Assembly (NCBI RefSeq): GCF_000002235.5
Contig: NW_022145607.1
Location: 38,864,029-38,928,028 of the forward strand
Reading direction: 5' to 3'
Length of the DNA: 64,000 bases
Source of the DNA: Strongylocentrotus purpuratus
Lineage: Eukaryota > Echinodermata > Echinoidea > Camarodonta > Strongylocentrotidae
The notes below the pieces were generated by a model. The model made no database searches, had not been told where the DNA came from, and saw only the letters and a program-made list of their open reading frames with translations. The first letter of the stretch is position 1. Each line of letters begins with the position of its first letter. Of the stretch, positions 44,518 through 56,525 are shown one piece after another. Position numbers and translations under genes: made by a program.

Positions 44518-44762
44518 TTGTTGCGCCTCGTGCTGATGTGTGTTTCCACTGAAATGATAACGTTCTGTGATTTGTTGTTGTATTTAATATGGACTTACCT
44601 AACCACCAGTTCAGTACTTCACATGTTTTGGATTTGCAACTACCCCATTTTGAGGTTCTTTTGGTTTCAACTCGTTAAACAACTTGAACTGTGTTATTTT
44701 GAGGACCAATGATTGTTGAGTCTACTTATCACACATATTGACAAGACATTTATAAAGCTTCT

Positions 44763-45170
44763 TAGTCATAGCCTGACATTTCTACACTTGAGGAAGTTCA
44801 ATTCATGTTGCGATTCCTGCTTAACGTCATATGCTATATAATGGATTGGGACAAAATATACTTCCGATGATTCTTGACATAAGAGCTCTTTAACAGTGTT
44901 GGTACGAAATCCTTATTTTAGTTGTTCATTTAGATATCCTATTGAGAAGAGAAGGGAAGCCCACCACATGACATATCTACATTTGAGGAGGATAAATATA
45001 TGTTGCGATTCCTACTTAATGTCACAGACTATATGATTGATTGGGACACATTGGAGCAACGTATACTTTCGATGATTCGTGAGATACGAGCCCATTAGCA
45101 GTGTTGATATGAAGCATTTATTATATTTGTTTATTATTTACATATACTTAAGAGAAAAGAATGGAACCCC
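44763..45170. repeat. two-copy tandem duplication (about 205-nt unit)
   Basis: ACATTTCTACACTTGAGGA..TGTTGCGATTCCTGCTTAA..GGATTGGGACA and ACATATCTACATTTGAGGA..TGTTGCGATTCCTACTTAA..TGATTGGGACA recur in order, followed in both by a GATGATTC..GAGATA..AGCAGTGTTG block. Not coding. Confidence 0.75.
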
Positions 45171-45266
45171 ATTGATCTACATGATTTACACGATTTACAC
45201 GATCTAATAATCGGTATCTATTTGAGGCTGTTTTGTATGGAACGCTATAATATCTCCTGATCTTAT

Positions 45267-45289
45267 ATATATATATATATATATATATG
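45267..45289 (+). repeat. (AT)n microsatellite
   Basis: A TATATATATATATATATATA run immediately before the truncated LINE. Confidence 0.95.
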
Positions 45290-46207
45290 ATATAGATGAA
45301 TTAAACAACTACAGACCTGTTTCCAACTTAAAGGTCATATCAAAGATATTGGAAAAGGCTGTGGCCGTGCGTCTTACTGACCATTTCTAAGATAATAAAT
45401 TGTTTGAACCTTTCCAATCTGAATATACTTGTAGGAAGGGCCATGGGGTAGAAACTGCCCTTGTCCGAGTATCAAATGATATTCTTCGTGCTGTCGATAA
45501 CAAGAAGGCTGTTTTTCTGGTATTGCTCGATCTTTCATCAGCCTTTGATACTGTTGACCATGAATTATTACTGAATCGTTTCAAGTCTTTTGGCATTGGA
45601 GGGGTTGTGCTCGACTGGATAGCATCATATCTTGATAACAGATCACAAGTTGTTAAAATCGGTGAAACTTTGTCATCTCCCGTTAAGATTCCTTTCGGTG
45701 TGCCGCAAGGGTCAGTCGTCGGGCCATTGTTTTTTAGCATTTATTCTAGTCCTCTTGCAAAAACTGCTCATAAACATGGCGTAAGCATTCATTTGTATGC
45801 AGATGATACACAATTGTACCTTTCTTTCGACCCATCCGACCCTGCAAGTGAAATTTCTGCCAGGCATCGTCTACAGGCTACTATAGAAGATATGAGGTCA
45901 TGGATGCTCATAAATAGGTTGAAATTAAATGAGTGTAAAACAGAGTTGCTTATAGTTACTTCTAAGTCGCAACATCATTTGATCAAGGACCGTAGATTGG
46001 TAACTCCCAGATTCGGGCTGCTCCATCAGTTCGAAATCTCGGTGTTATATTTGACGAGAACATGTGCATGGATGCCCACATGAAAAAGATCTGTCAATCG
46101 GTGTATTATAACATCCATAATGTTAAGCATTCGAAAAGTCCTTACTATGCTGCTTTGCTATTTATACATGCATTCGTTTTATCTCGCTTAGATATTGGCA
46201 ATGCCCT
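45288..46207 (+). mobile_element. CR1/L2-type LINE, reverse transcriptase fragment
   Basis: Reads NNYRPVSNLKVISKILEKAV, a stop, then FEPFQSEY, ETALVRVSNDILRAVD, LVLLDLSSAFDTVDHELLL, SYLDNRSQVV, GVPQGSVVGPLFFSIY and the catalytic HLYADDTQLYL. After a frameshift near 46060 it continues DAHMKKICQSVYYNIHNVKH and LSRLDIGNALL. The FADD-type YADD box is intact, but stops and frameshifts make it dead. The 5' region (endonuclease) is missing. Confidence 0.88.
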
Positions 46208-46310
46208 TCTTTTCAAAATTACTGTTGTTGGGAACCAGTCTGTAAGTTCGCCATTTACCCTGACTGCACTAGCTGAGATTTTGTATATTGCTATTAGGAG
46301 ACAGATGTGC

Positions 46311-47650
46311 TTATTGGAGTAGCCAAAAAATCTCATAGCTTTCCAAAGTCCTTCTTGCCGTGTTGAATCGAATGCCTTCTCGAATATTTAGTATCAAAAT
46401 CTTGATGTTTGGTTTCCTAGTGAGTTTCTTGATTGTCGAGTAGACTTTTTTGGACTTAGCTGCTTGGTGTGCCTTATCAACTTGTTTACATAGATCTTGA
46501 ATCCATCTGTCCTTACATCCTTTTGTCTTTCTCTTTATTTCCCTGTTTAGGAAATTATAGTGGGCTCTCTTTGTAGGATCACTTAACTTCTCTTGCTTAA
46601 CCCTTTTCCTTTGGTCACTTAGTTGGAGCACCTCCTCGCTTATCCAAGGGTCCTGAGGTTGACTCTTTCTGTTTCCGAGAAGTTTAGTCGATGTCTCGCT
46701 GTATGCTGACTTGATGGCTTCCCATAGATTTTCCACATCTGTGTTTTCATCATCGAGAAGTGGGTCAAACCTTCCTCCAATTTATATTTCCTAATTTGAG
46801 CGGACGTCTGCTTCTTTGAGTTTGAAGACATCATATCGCTTTAGAAACTTGGGTTTTCCTCTAACTTTAAATCTCAGTCTTAAGTTTGCAATGACTAACT
46901 GGTGATCTGAGCCTATTTCAGCACTGGGAAACTCCTGGAGTTGTTGATTGAGCTTTTCCATTTGCTGTTATTCATTATGAAGTCCATCTTGTTGTGAGTC
47001 TTTTGATCAGGTGATTCCCATGTCCATTTTCTACTTGTTTTGGCTTGTTTAAACATGGTATTGGTGATCACAAGATCATTCGCTGCACAAAAATTGAGCA
47101 GTTTCTCTCCTCTGGCATTTGCATTTCCAAACCCATGTTGGCCTAGAACTTTTTTCCATTGTGAGTAATTGTCTCCCACTTTTGCATTTAGATCCCCCAT
47201 CACTATCAGAATGTCTTTCTTTGGTGCAGAATTGATTGCTTCTTGAAGTTGGTCATAGAATTCGTCTACTAGTTCTTCATTATCAGCTGTATTTGGGGCA
47301 TAAACTTGGATCACTGTGATGGCACCTGCTTGAGTCTGGAATCTGGCAGTGATCAATCTGGATGAAATAGGATGATATCCCAGGAGTGAGTTCTGGGCTG
47401 TTTTGTTCATGATCAGTGCTACACCCCCTCTGTATAGAGTTTCATTTCCCGAGCATTGTATTTTGTACCCTTCAGATGTAAACTCTCCCTTGTCAGTCCA
47501 ATGTGTTTCTGATACACCTACTATCTCCCATTTAAAGTTGTTTAGTTGGTGAAGTAGGATTTCAAGGTTTCATGATTTCATGGTTGATGTAACGTTCTCA
47601 CATTCCAGTTTCCTATTCCAGTTGTCTTTTTTGTTGTTAGTAAAGCATCT
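46311..47650 (-). mobile_element. RTE/CFDP2-like LINE, endonuclease part
   Basis: On the minus strand: IGNWNVRTLHQP (about 47610), then SETHWTDKGEFTSEGYKIQC, RGGVALIMNKTAQ, VIQVYAPNTADNEELVDEFY, DILIVMGDLNAKVGD, NARGEKLLNFCAANDLVITN, WTWESPDQKTHNKMDFI. After a break the inter-domain region follows (46311-46736, DPWISEEVLQLSDQRKR...). These are the core motifs of an AP-type retrotransposon endonuclease. Several stops and frameshifts; the RT is absent. Confidence 0.85.
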
Positions 47651-48080
47651 CTTTTCCGTGGTTTATCAACACCATCTCTTTCAATTGGCTTTGGAGTTGG
47701 CATGTCATGTTGCACTACTCTCTGTAGGCCCCCGGAAAGAAGTGGCAAATTAGTAGAGGCAGGGGCTTTAACCCTGGTGCTTTATGGCTTTTCATCATGA
47801 AGTAGTTTCGCTCAAAACTAGCTAGGCAGGTGAGTCAGTCCTCTCCTAGCCACCCTGGTTCGTTCGTAGCTGGCAAATTTGGTTGTCAGCTAGTCACCCC
47901 CGGCGGCGAAAAGGTGAAACCAGGACGTTTACTTGTATCCACACAAGTCGGTCGTCCCCTCACACTGAGTGCTACCAGGGACGGTCTCCTCCTTGAGGTC
48001 TATCACAAGTGATAAGAGGATACTGGTTTTTCCTTCCTCTCACTAGAAGTGATAGTGAAGACGGGGGTAAAGATTCTTTA
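47651..48080 (-). mobile_element. probable 5' region of the RTE-like LINE
   Basis: Contiguous with the endonuclease part and directed the same way. It contains CACCCCCGGCGGCGAAAAGG and several CACTTGTGATAGACCT-like blocks on the minus strand, without a recognisable ORF. The boundary is uncertain. Confidence 0.4.
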
Positions 48081-48099
48081 ACTGTTTCCAATTGTGTTT

Positions 48100-49157
48100 G
48101 AACATAAGCAACTTATTACAAATCTAAGAAACCTATAGCTCCAAAAAGTGGTTATCTTTAAAGTAAGCGTCCAAGATTTCTGTCAATATCTTAAAAAGAA
48201 ATGAATCGTGATATATATCTACATAAGAGATGTGATGTTGCTGTATGTACATTTAGAATCCATTCATACCACTAATAATGGGTTTTGCCCCCCCCCCCTC
48301 CCCCCAGGCACAAGGAAATCTGAAAAATCCAAGATGGCGTCCAAAAAGACCCCTGCCCAGTCTTCTGACAAAAACGGAAGTAAAGCTGCAAATCACAGTT
48401 AAGCTGTAATTAGCAATATTTAAAGTATGTTTTAGAGTTCAGATTATTCACTGGTTTGCTTTAAACTTATCATAAAGTTTTGGAGTAGCCTTATACCCCA
48501 AACGATCCAAAGATGGCCGCTGTTTTGTAATACAAGATGGCCACCAAAAACTGAAATTAGCCATAAATTGTAAGTTATCTATGTTACAAGTGTAATAAGG
48601 TTGTCTATATTTAGGTTGTGGGATCAACAAATCAATTAGGACTGTTTCAAATATTTTCTAAAATAGTCCTCTCATGAGAAAACTCTATGTAAGATGACAG
48701 CTAGATTAACTTCATTTTTACTCGCACCCTCTCCCATTTTGCCTCGTACCCCATTACATCTATAGATATAGATACCATAATATGGTAGCCGATGAGGCGG
48801 TACCTTTGCCATCGTCATTGCATTCAAACCCAAATCCATGATATACTGAGCCTTTGAATGCTAATTGTTACACGATCTTTAAGTCCCTTAAACATGAAGG
48901 AAAAAAGTTTTCCCGTAGTTAATCATTAATAGTGACGATAATGAGGCTATAGCGATAATTCTGTTTCAATGATTGTGAGAGAAGACCTTATTCATACCTA
49001 TCTGAGATCGTTTTCCTTCTCGATTTCTATCTTATTGGTTTAAACAGGAATCAAAGATGTCAAGGGTTTCTTTTACGTGTGTACATAGTAACAATAAACA
49101 GACCTATGATTAAACATCGATTTCATTTAAATCAGGTAAATTCAATAATTCAAAGTA
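48100..49157. other. intergenic, no gene seen
   Basis: Contains a C homopolymer (48288-48306) and two or three AAGATGGC(G/C)(T/G)CCAAAAA-type repeats (48331, 48513, 48535) that suggest an old repeat. Nothing coding recognised. Confidence 0.45.
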
Positions 49158-49478
49158 GAGTTGTTGTTATCTAGTGGATAAGTCACCGAAGTTGAGAACA
49201 TAAGGTACAGGGTGCAAATCCCATCCCAACAATAACGTCAGTTTGCAAGACGTCAATCTAAAGTTGCCAGTCTCCACCTAGGTGTAAATGGATACATGAT
49301 TTATTTAGGCGGCTCACCTGTAACAGGGGAACAATGTTAACCGCCATGAAGGCCACTGTGTTACGGAGATAAGCACTATCTTTAGTGTCCATTATAATTG
49401 TTAATATTGTTATTATTATTGTAATAAACACATTATTATTATTATCATAATTACCATCATTATTATTAATGATATCAA

Positions 49479-49514
<36 letters not shown>

Positions 49515-49590
49515 CTCTCGGAGAGGACTTAGATCCGTTGGTCCCCCTTTTGCTTACTTCCTTAGCAGTCAGGTAAAACAAACAAACCAA
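49158..49590 (+). mobile_element. SINE with (ATT)n inside
   Basis: TTATCTAGTGGATAAGTCAC (box A-like) and GGGTGCAAATCCCATCC (box B-like) open the element. CTCTCGGAGAGGACTTAGAT and CTTAGCAGTCAGGTAAAACA close it, the same 3' end as the SINEs at 14800 and 24326. An (ATT)n array (about 49402-49513) has expanded in the body. Confidence 0.65.
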
Positions 49591-50149
49591 AACCAAATCT
49601 GACGGTCAAATTTATTACAACTACTATCCTCTTATAAACTGCATAGGCCTATAGAAAAAGGAATAACTGACATGATGAATATTATTAATTCAAAGAAAGA
49701 AGTACAAAACTATGTTAAGTTTGGAGATAAAGAAATTAAGAGTTGTCGCTCTTTAAATTAGTGGATTTACTACTTGATACCTGTAGCAAAGTTAATACAT
49801 GTACATGTCAACGTATACATTTTGAGGCTATGGAAAGAACATTTTGGGAAAAAAAGACCCGAAACAAAGCAGATGGTGACAGTTACATGCAGAAAAAACA
49901 GAATGGCATTATACGAGGGGAGAGTGTCGTGCGCGATCGCAAACACAGATAAAGTAGGAGAGAGAGAGGGGGAGAACGAGAGAGGAGAGAGAGGGTGAGG
50001 AGTTTTTGTCATCATTTAAGTGATCATATCATAGTATATATTGGTACTTCATGCCGCTCTTACAGTTATTGTACTATAATAGCGCTTTACTACACGTATA
50101 AAATAATACTATTTAGATGTGTGACATAAACAACAAGGATTAGACATTA

Positions 50150-50572
50150 TTACAAGATAACCCATGATTGATTTAATGGTTGAACAGAAAGGTCTTTAAG
50201 AAATTGCAATGCAGAGATTAATTTTGAGAGCAGGTATTGACTGAGAATGTTCCATAAGCGTGGTGCTGCGGAGAAGAAGGATTTGTCTCCCGCACGTGCG
50301 TGATTTTTTGGAACAGAGGGCAGAGTCGGGTCTTTGATTAAATGTAGGCCTTGCCTCCCTTCTGGATATGATGATATTAATATATTAAGTGGGGGTAGCA
50401 TAATTATGGAGACAGTTATGAGTAATCGTTCAGATTTTATGAGGCTCTTTTTAACAATAGTAAGCCAGTGTAACTGCCGTAGAAAAAAAGGCGTGGTCGT
50501 GCTTATTTCAAGAAAGAAAACTTTACTGCTCGGTTCTAATCTCGTTGTAGACGTTGGGCATCTGACAAGCAT
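50150..50572 (-). mobile_element. CR1/L2-type LINE, extreme C-terminal fragment
   Basis: On the minus strand, RQLHWLTIVKKSLIKSERLL, PPLNILISSYPEGRQGLHLI and AGDKSFFSAAPRLWNILSQ match the conserved C-terminal block (LHWLPV..., GDRAFSxAAPRLWNxLP) downstream of CR1/L2 reverse transcriptases. It could be the missing end of the family seen at 45288-46207. Confidence 0.8.
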
Positions 50573-51299
50573 CCCGTTCAGTTATTTCTTCTTCTTTTCC
50601 GAAAATCTGAATCAACAAGTAGAGTTTAATGATACCCACACTAATTACATATCTAGTTTAACTTTAACAACAAAAAGAATTATGTTATGACACAATGAAT
50701 CAGAGATTAAAAGAAGAAAAACGATTATTTGACTAGATCAAAACATTTTTCTGTTACTCATACAAAATATATTTGTTCTTTTTTGAGCTTTTCGCCTGTT
50801 CATAATATGACAGCAAAATGTAGATCAGTTATTTGCTCCGAAAACGCCACTTCATTTCTCGGGCGCACGGATACCATTCGTCAATTAGGCTTATGTCCAA
50901 AGTGTTTGTTTTTATAATTGGTAATGCCTCCAGCGAGAGCCTAGAAGAGGACTTTTCTTTAGAGTAGAATTTTGAACCACCCATTTTCCATCTCGAACAT
51001 AATTATGAACGGTAGTGCATGTATTGCATGCATTCTCTTCAGCAGGTATATACAATACTGGGTTTATATTTTTGTTTCACTAGCAAATCAGCTACGGGCT
51101 TGGTAGAAACAAATTAAGGGACGGCTTGCGGTCCCTCAAGTTTTCTTGATCATAATTCATACATATTCGACAGTGTCAACTTGATTCTCATTAAGTCTGA
51201 AAGTCTCCTGACTTTCTTGCAAGGTAGGTTGTGACTGGTGGTCTGTAAATTGAACTCAAAATAATCATCGCATCTGATCAAGAGTTTCCTTTTTTTCCA

Positions 51300-52316
51300 A
51301 TGAAAATGGAGGACACGATCAACAGTACCTCATTTAATAGTTCGTCCGAAGGAACTAGGTTATCTTTATATATCACTGTTTCTTATGCCTTTGTTATTGG
51401 TGTAACTGCTGCATTTTCTGCCTGTCTCAACATGCTACAGTTTAGGGTCGTTCGCTCGCATCGTGAATTAACAACGTCCAGTAGAATCATTTTTAAGACA
51501 CATGCTATCTTCGATATACTATTGTCCAGTGCCTACGGATTTACAGTACCACTGATTGTCGGTGATTCCTGGGATGCGAAGCGTATTTACTGCACCGTAA
51601 GCGGCGGGTTCCTTTCATTATTCTCAGCCTGTACCATCTCGCTGTATGCCCAACAGAACTTAGACCGTCTATTATCCATCGTGATTCCGTATAGATACAT
51701 TGCTTTTGTGACAGATTTCAAAATATGGGTGTGGACAGTTATCACCATACTATTGGCGACGGTAATGTTCTGTATTGGTATGCTTGCTGATGACGTTTTC
51801 AATTTCTCCAAATCCTTTGTGAGGACATCTGCCGGCATATGCCTGCTGGAGCAGATATCATTAACTGAATCCCAGGAAGGCTTCGGAGTGTTTTTCCTTT
51901 CCATGATGACTCCAAACATACTTTTGATATTCGTTTACACATGGCTTATGGTGGTGACTTACAGACACGCACGAAAAATACATGCTCAGGAAATGATAGG
52001 AGCTCGACACCTGAACAACAATCAAGGAATCCTAGCGAATGTTGGGTCACTAAAGAGGGCGCTTCGTACGGTTCTTGTGACAGCTGGATGGTACGTTTTG
52101 ACAGTGGTTCCAATAGCACTTTGGCAGGTGATGGAGAGCAACCAGCGCGTTATACATTATTCGATGCCAATGTTTGCATTTTGGATGTTTCTTTGTCAAA
52201 CCTTCGGTAATTTCCTTAGTCTCTATGTGTTAAAGGAATCATACAGACTCGAAGTAAAGAAAAAACTCGTAAATATGAGGAGTTTATTCGCATGTAAAGG
52301 TAACAACAATGTATAA
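51300..52316 (+). CDS. rhodopsin-like 7TM receptor 1 (single exon)
   Basis: 338 residues, intronless. A short N-glycosylation-rich N terminus is followed by seven hydrophobic segments. Family A marks: a TM2 aspartate (HAIFDILLSS), a TM3 cysteine (IYCTVSG) paired with an ECL2 cysteine (AGICLLEQ), and the TM3 end NLDRLLSIVIPYRY in place of D/ERY. ICL3 has YRHARKIHAQE, and TM6 begins KRALRTVLVTAGW without the usual CWxP. TM7 ends MFLCQTFGNFLSLY instead of NPxxY. The C terminus is RSLFACKGNNNV, with a possible palmitoylation cysteine. The first of four tandem paralogues, resembling sea urchin lineage-expanded ('surreal') GPCRs. The ligand is unknown; chemosensory use is inferred. Confidence 0.88.
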   Translation: MKMEDTINSTSFNSSSEGTRLSLYITVSYAFVIGVTAAFSACLNMLQFRVVRSHRELTTSSRIIFKTHAIFDILLSSAYGFTVPLIVGDSWDAKRIYCTVSGGFLSLFSACTISLYAQQNLDRLLSIVIPYRYIAFVTDFKIWVWTVITILLATVMFCIGMLADDVFNFSKSFVRTSAGICLLEQISLTESQEGFGVFFLSMMTPNILLIFVYTWLMVVTYRHARKIHAQEMIGARHLNNNQGILANVGSLKRALRTVLVTAGWYVLTVVPIALWQVMESNQRVIHYSMPMFAFWMFLCQTFGNFLSLYVLKESYRLEVKKKLVNMRSLFACKGNNNV

Positions 52317-53564
52317 ATAAAATTCATATTATTAATTTGTTGGGCAAACAGATCGTTTTGTCGCGAGGGACAGAAAGAAAGAAGTCATACTCTACAATTA
52401 TTGAAACAAACAAATATTTGTAGCTCAGCATTTTCAACTTGTTTATTGAAATACAACATTTTGGTTGCAAAAGAAATTCGTAATGAATAACGATTGTACA
52501 GTATGTGCTTGAATAACATTATACTCCGCCCCTCTCTCTCTCTCTCTCTCTCTCAGACACAGACACAAGCCAATTTTAAAAGGCCAGTGTGAATACAAAT
52601 TATTTAAACCATGGTTATAGAATTTGAATAACAAATGGCATGAAAACAGTTTCTTAACCGCAATTGTCTTTACCATATTTAAAAAAGAAGCATTATTATG
52701 CTTTTCAAATTTAGCATAGATGGGTCCTAAATTGAGCCAAATATCTTGTTCTTTTTTTTACATCATGATAGCTGACATAATTGCCTCTTCACTATGCCAA
52801 CAAAACGCTGTGGTTTTGAATGCTGTCTATTAGCTTACCATCCCATAATTATACATTAGAGAAAGGTTAATTCGTGCAATCGCCCGGAAGTTTGTGGGCA
52901 GCTACTTTGTAGATTCACCAAATTACTGTGATTATCAAGTGTACCTCAACAAAAAATCCTTCATTCTGTTTGAAGACAGCATTTGATCCATATAGACATA
53001 ATTATCAGTTCGGTCATATGAACTCGTGTTGTCGAAAAAATAAGACGAAGAGGAAAACTGTCACTCAGTGTTACAGTCGTTTTAAAGTTCATTATAAACT
53101 AGAGTGTTATCGGTGGTTGGATGGCTATTTCTCCTCCGTTCATACTTAATTAACATTTTGCCTCATTTGCATTATCGTGATGATGTTCGTGTTCCTTAAA
53201 AATGATATGAGTCTAGCGGATTATTCACCGTTGATACTTACATTGTCGTTGTTTTCGATAGTTCGTGTTGAGTTGATGAACATCTGCCACGCCTATCATT
53301 TCGCGCAGAAAGGACGGGTAGCTGAATTGATCAACTAAACATGAAATATGCTGCATATGTCTTTACGATGCTTGAATGAGTACATGAACTTCTGTGATGA
53401 CTAGAATACGTCGAGCTTAGGTATGTGATCATAGGTATAAACATTTATCTCTCATCTTATCATTTCTCATAGCTAATTTGCTTCCAAAATTTACCGTGAA
53501 AATTATTTTTCTCCCTGAAATATAATAATGATAAGACCATATATCGAGGAGTCACTGTAACATA
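52317..53564. other. intergenic between receptors 1 and 2
   Basis: Contains a (CT)n run at 52529-52556. No further gene or receptor relic noticed. Confidence 0.5.
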
Positions 53565-54539
53565 ATGGCAGTAAATGAATCATTAGTTGATAATACATCT
53601 TTCATATCCTCTACCGACCCAACTGTTCCGCTTCATCATGCAGTCATCTATGCCTCCATTAGTGGCCTTACATCACTGGCCTCGCTCTGTCTTAACACTT
53701 TGCATTTTATGACTATTCCATCAGTAGAAGACATGACGATGTCTAGCAGAACCATCTTTCGAGTACATGCCATTTGTGATATGATGCTTGCAGTAACCTA
53801 TGGATTCATGATTCCTCTGATGCTCTGGGACTCCTGGTACCTGAGAGGCATATACTGTAACGTAAGCGGTGCTGGTTTTACCGTTTTATCTTTCTACTGC
53901 TTCACACTGACCGGCCTACGACACACGGATCAACTACTATCGATAGTTATGCCATACAGGTATACGGCAGCTATAACTAAGGTCAAACTATGCATCGTTA
54001 TAGCTACGTCCTTTGTGGTAAATTTACTGTTTTTTGTAGGAAACGTCAGCGCTGTCAAGTTTGTGAAGACATCTACCGGATTCTGCTGGATGACTCAAAA
54101 TGTAAACCAAAATCCTGCTCTTCTAATCGTTGGAATTGAGGCACCATACGTATTCCTTGTATCATTGTACATCTGGCTCTTGATCGTAACTTACAGGCAT
54201 GCAAGGAAGATCCATGCCCAGGAGCTCATAGGGGCACCCCAACAGCAGAATGGCAACACGATCTTCGGTAAGATCAGGTTAATCAAGAGGGCGCTGCGTA
54301 TGGCTATTGTAACGATCGGCTGGTTTGCCATCACGTGGGGTCCCTTACAGATTTGGTTGATGGTGAACACAATGGATATCAGTATCCATTATGGAGTTAC
54401 AATGTTTATATTATGGATGTTCCTGTGTCAGACCTTTGGAAATCCTCTTATTCTAGCATTTAAGCAATCCTACAGGAATGCTATGATGAAAAAGGTGAGA
54501 CCATTGATAGTTGTAATGCAGTGCAAGAGGCCAAACTGA
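53565..54539 (+). CDS. rhodopsin-like 7TM receptor 2 (single exon)
   Basis: 324 residues. NES and NTS glycosylation sites, then seven TM segments. TM2 HAICDMMLAVTYGFM, TM3 cysteine in IYCNVSG, ECL2 cysteine in GFCWMTQ. The DRY position reads HTDQLLSIVMPYRY, so the arginine itself is replaced by glutamine. ICL3 YRHARKIHAQELIGAP and TM6 KRALRMAIVTIGWF match the paralogues. The TM7 end is MFLCQTFGNPLILAF and the C terminus VVMQCKRPN keeps the conserved cysteine. The missing DRY arginine makes conventional G-protein activation doubtful. Confidence 0.88.
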   Translation: MAVNESLVDNTSFISSTDPTVPLHHAVIYASISGLTSLASLCLNTLHFMTIPSVEDMTMSSRTIFRVHAICDMMLAVTYGFMIPLMLWDSWYLRGIYCNVSGAGFTVLSFYCFTLTGLRHTDQLLSIVMPYRYTAAITKVKLCIVIATSFVVNLLFFVGNVSAVKFVKTSTGFCWMTQNVNQNPALLIVGIEAPYVFLVSLYIWLLIVTYRHARKIHAQELIGAPQQQNGNTIFGKIRLIKRALRMAIVTIGWFAITWGPLQIWLMVNTMDISIHYGVTMFILWMFLCQTFGNPLILAFKQSYRNAMMKKVRPLIVVMQCKRPN

Positions 54540-56390
54540 GCCTAACAAATAATGACTGCAGTGAGACAGCTAAAGGCTCCACGATACGATCAAATCCTCT
54601 TAAAAATCTTGGAAGAAAGTACCTGTAAACCGTGATAAATTACATGAATACCAAAAATAGTCACATCGGATTGTTTGAATGAGAAAGCTGTCTGTCATAG
54701 ATTGAACTGTACCTTTTCATAATTTTGGATTTAAAAAAGAATGTCGTGGGAGTGGGCCCTGGGCCCAATAGTGTTCATGTGTCTAGAAATATGTCGCCAT
54801 CTTCTTTTCATTCAATCTTTATTATTGTGTAATCTCTGCCAATCCTTCATTAAAGGGACTTGGTAACATTGCTCAGATGACAGAGAGTGATTTTAAGGTA
54901 GTGACTTCAATGCTAGATGTACAATTAAAGATAATCTGAAAATTTGAGTGAAAACGGACCATTACTATGAAACAATTTGGGAAAAACTGATCTGATCGAT
55001 TCTTTAATTCTCCCTACTATATTTTTACAATTCAATTACATTCTAGGTGCATATGAATTGTCACAAAGCAATAAATTGGCTTTATTTACCATTTCAGACA
55101 CTTAAGTTTTGAAAGATTTTTAATACCCTGTTTTATGTCTTTTTTCATGGAAAAACGGTTGGGAAAATTCAAAATGGGTTGGGAGAATTTACTGTTAATC
55201 ACTGTAAGAGGGTGTTGCATAGTGACACCTTCAAAGAAAACCATAGATATCTTTGTGGTTTGAGAATTTGTTCAGGATTTTTTGCATGTCAGAGGCTTAA
55301 TACAGTAGAAGGAATATAATAAGTATCATTTTATACCAAAATTATCCAAATTTTTTTCATCATCCTTCAACAATGTTACCGATTCACTTTAAGGGTTGCT
55401 AGTCAAGAATATACCATTAATCAATGATATTAGATTAAGCGAAAACGAAATGACATGCTCAACTTACTTCATGGTGTGTTAACATGGTATGTAATTGAGA
55501 GCCATTTTTAGAAAGCAATAGTCTTGTTTTAGATTTAGCACACAACACACACCAACCGTACACACACACACACACGCCACATCCCCACCAAGAATGAGGC
55601 CTCGTGTAATGGAGGAGATGGTTCTAACTCGTTCAATATCCCATCATAATGGTACATAGCCGGTATCAACCATCCTAGTGAACCAATACAACATAAGACT
55701 GATTACTTAACGAAGCGAACGAAACCAGCCTTTTAGCGCTAATATCTAATTGCGGCTTTCACAATACCACTACTCCATCAATCCATCATTTAAAATCTAC
55801 GCTCAGGGTATAAGGCATGCTTTATATCGGCCTCATTTTATTCGCTTGTTGAAAGCGGAATCTTTCACTGAAATGGGTTTTCAAGGTAGCAATTAGACAT
55901 TTTACGCAGTGTCAAGTTTAAGAATGAATGGATTTTGTAATTGGAACGCTGATTTTGAACTGTAAAATAAGCATTTGGTATTTTATTTTGCCTTTCATCT
56001 TATCCTACAATATTTACTTATGTAGGAAGATTATTTACCATTGTCATGATAAACAATAATGTCATATCTACAGTTGGATTCGAGTTATACACAGTTGGTA
56101 ACATCGGTGGAAACAAATATTATACAGACAAGATACGAAGAGGATTCTCACTTTTTAAGGAATATATTTGAACGTCTTCTTTCAAGCAATATTATCCTAC
56201 TGGAAGCAAACTTTAGGCTCAATAATGTCACAGGAAAGCTTGCAAATGTATTAGCAGACTTGACGAACCCCCCTTTCTGCTACGGCGTACAGATTTAAGA
56301 TTGTCGACTTTTCTCGGTTGAACAAAATGGAATATTTAAATATCATGTGTCTGTAATAAAATACTTTCTACCATTCTTCGACGATCGAGC
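54540..56390. other. intergenic between receptors 2 and 3
   Basis: Holds the TTAA-flanked MITE at 54854-55388 and a (CA)n run near 55560. A 79-codon open frame at 56059-56298 has no receptor similarity and is not called. Confidence 0.5.
54854..55388. mobile_element. TTAA-flanked MITE related to family 1
   Basis: TTAA at 54850-54853 and 55389-55392. The ends AGGGACTTGGTAACATTG and CAATGTTACCGATTCACT are inverted repeats with 4 mismatches in 18. The GGTAACATTGCTCAG end resembles the family 1 elements at 18005 and 58352. No coding capacity. Confidence 0.8.
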
Positions 56391-56525
56391 TTGTGTGCTG
56401 ATCTGCAATGCCAACTTCTGCTTGAGGACGTTCACATTTTGAAGGCACACGGCGCAAACGTGAAAAGTCATATCTGTACTTTCTGGAACCCTTTGTCTAT
56501 TATTCAGCCAACACAAACTTGCAAG

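Noticed and set aside
56059..56298. 79-codon open frame before receptor 3
   Set aside because: No similarity to the receptors or to any motif I recognise; length is within chance for AT-rich DNA.
56391..56525. Upstream 45-codon extension of receptor 3
   Set aside because: Paralogues begin at the position of the internal Met (56526), and the extension has no signal-peptide character.
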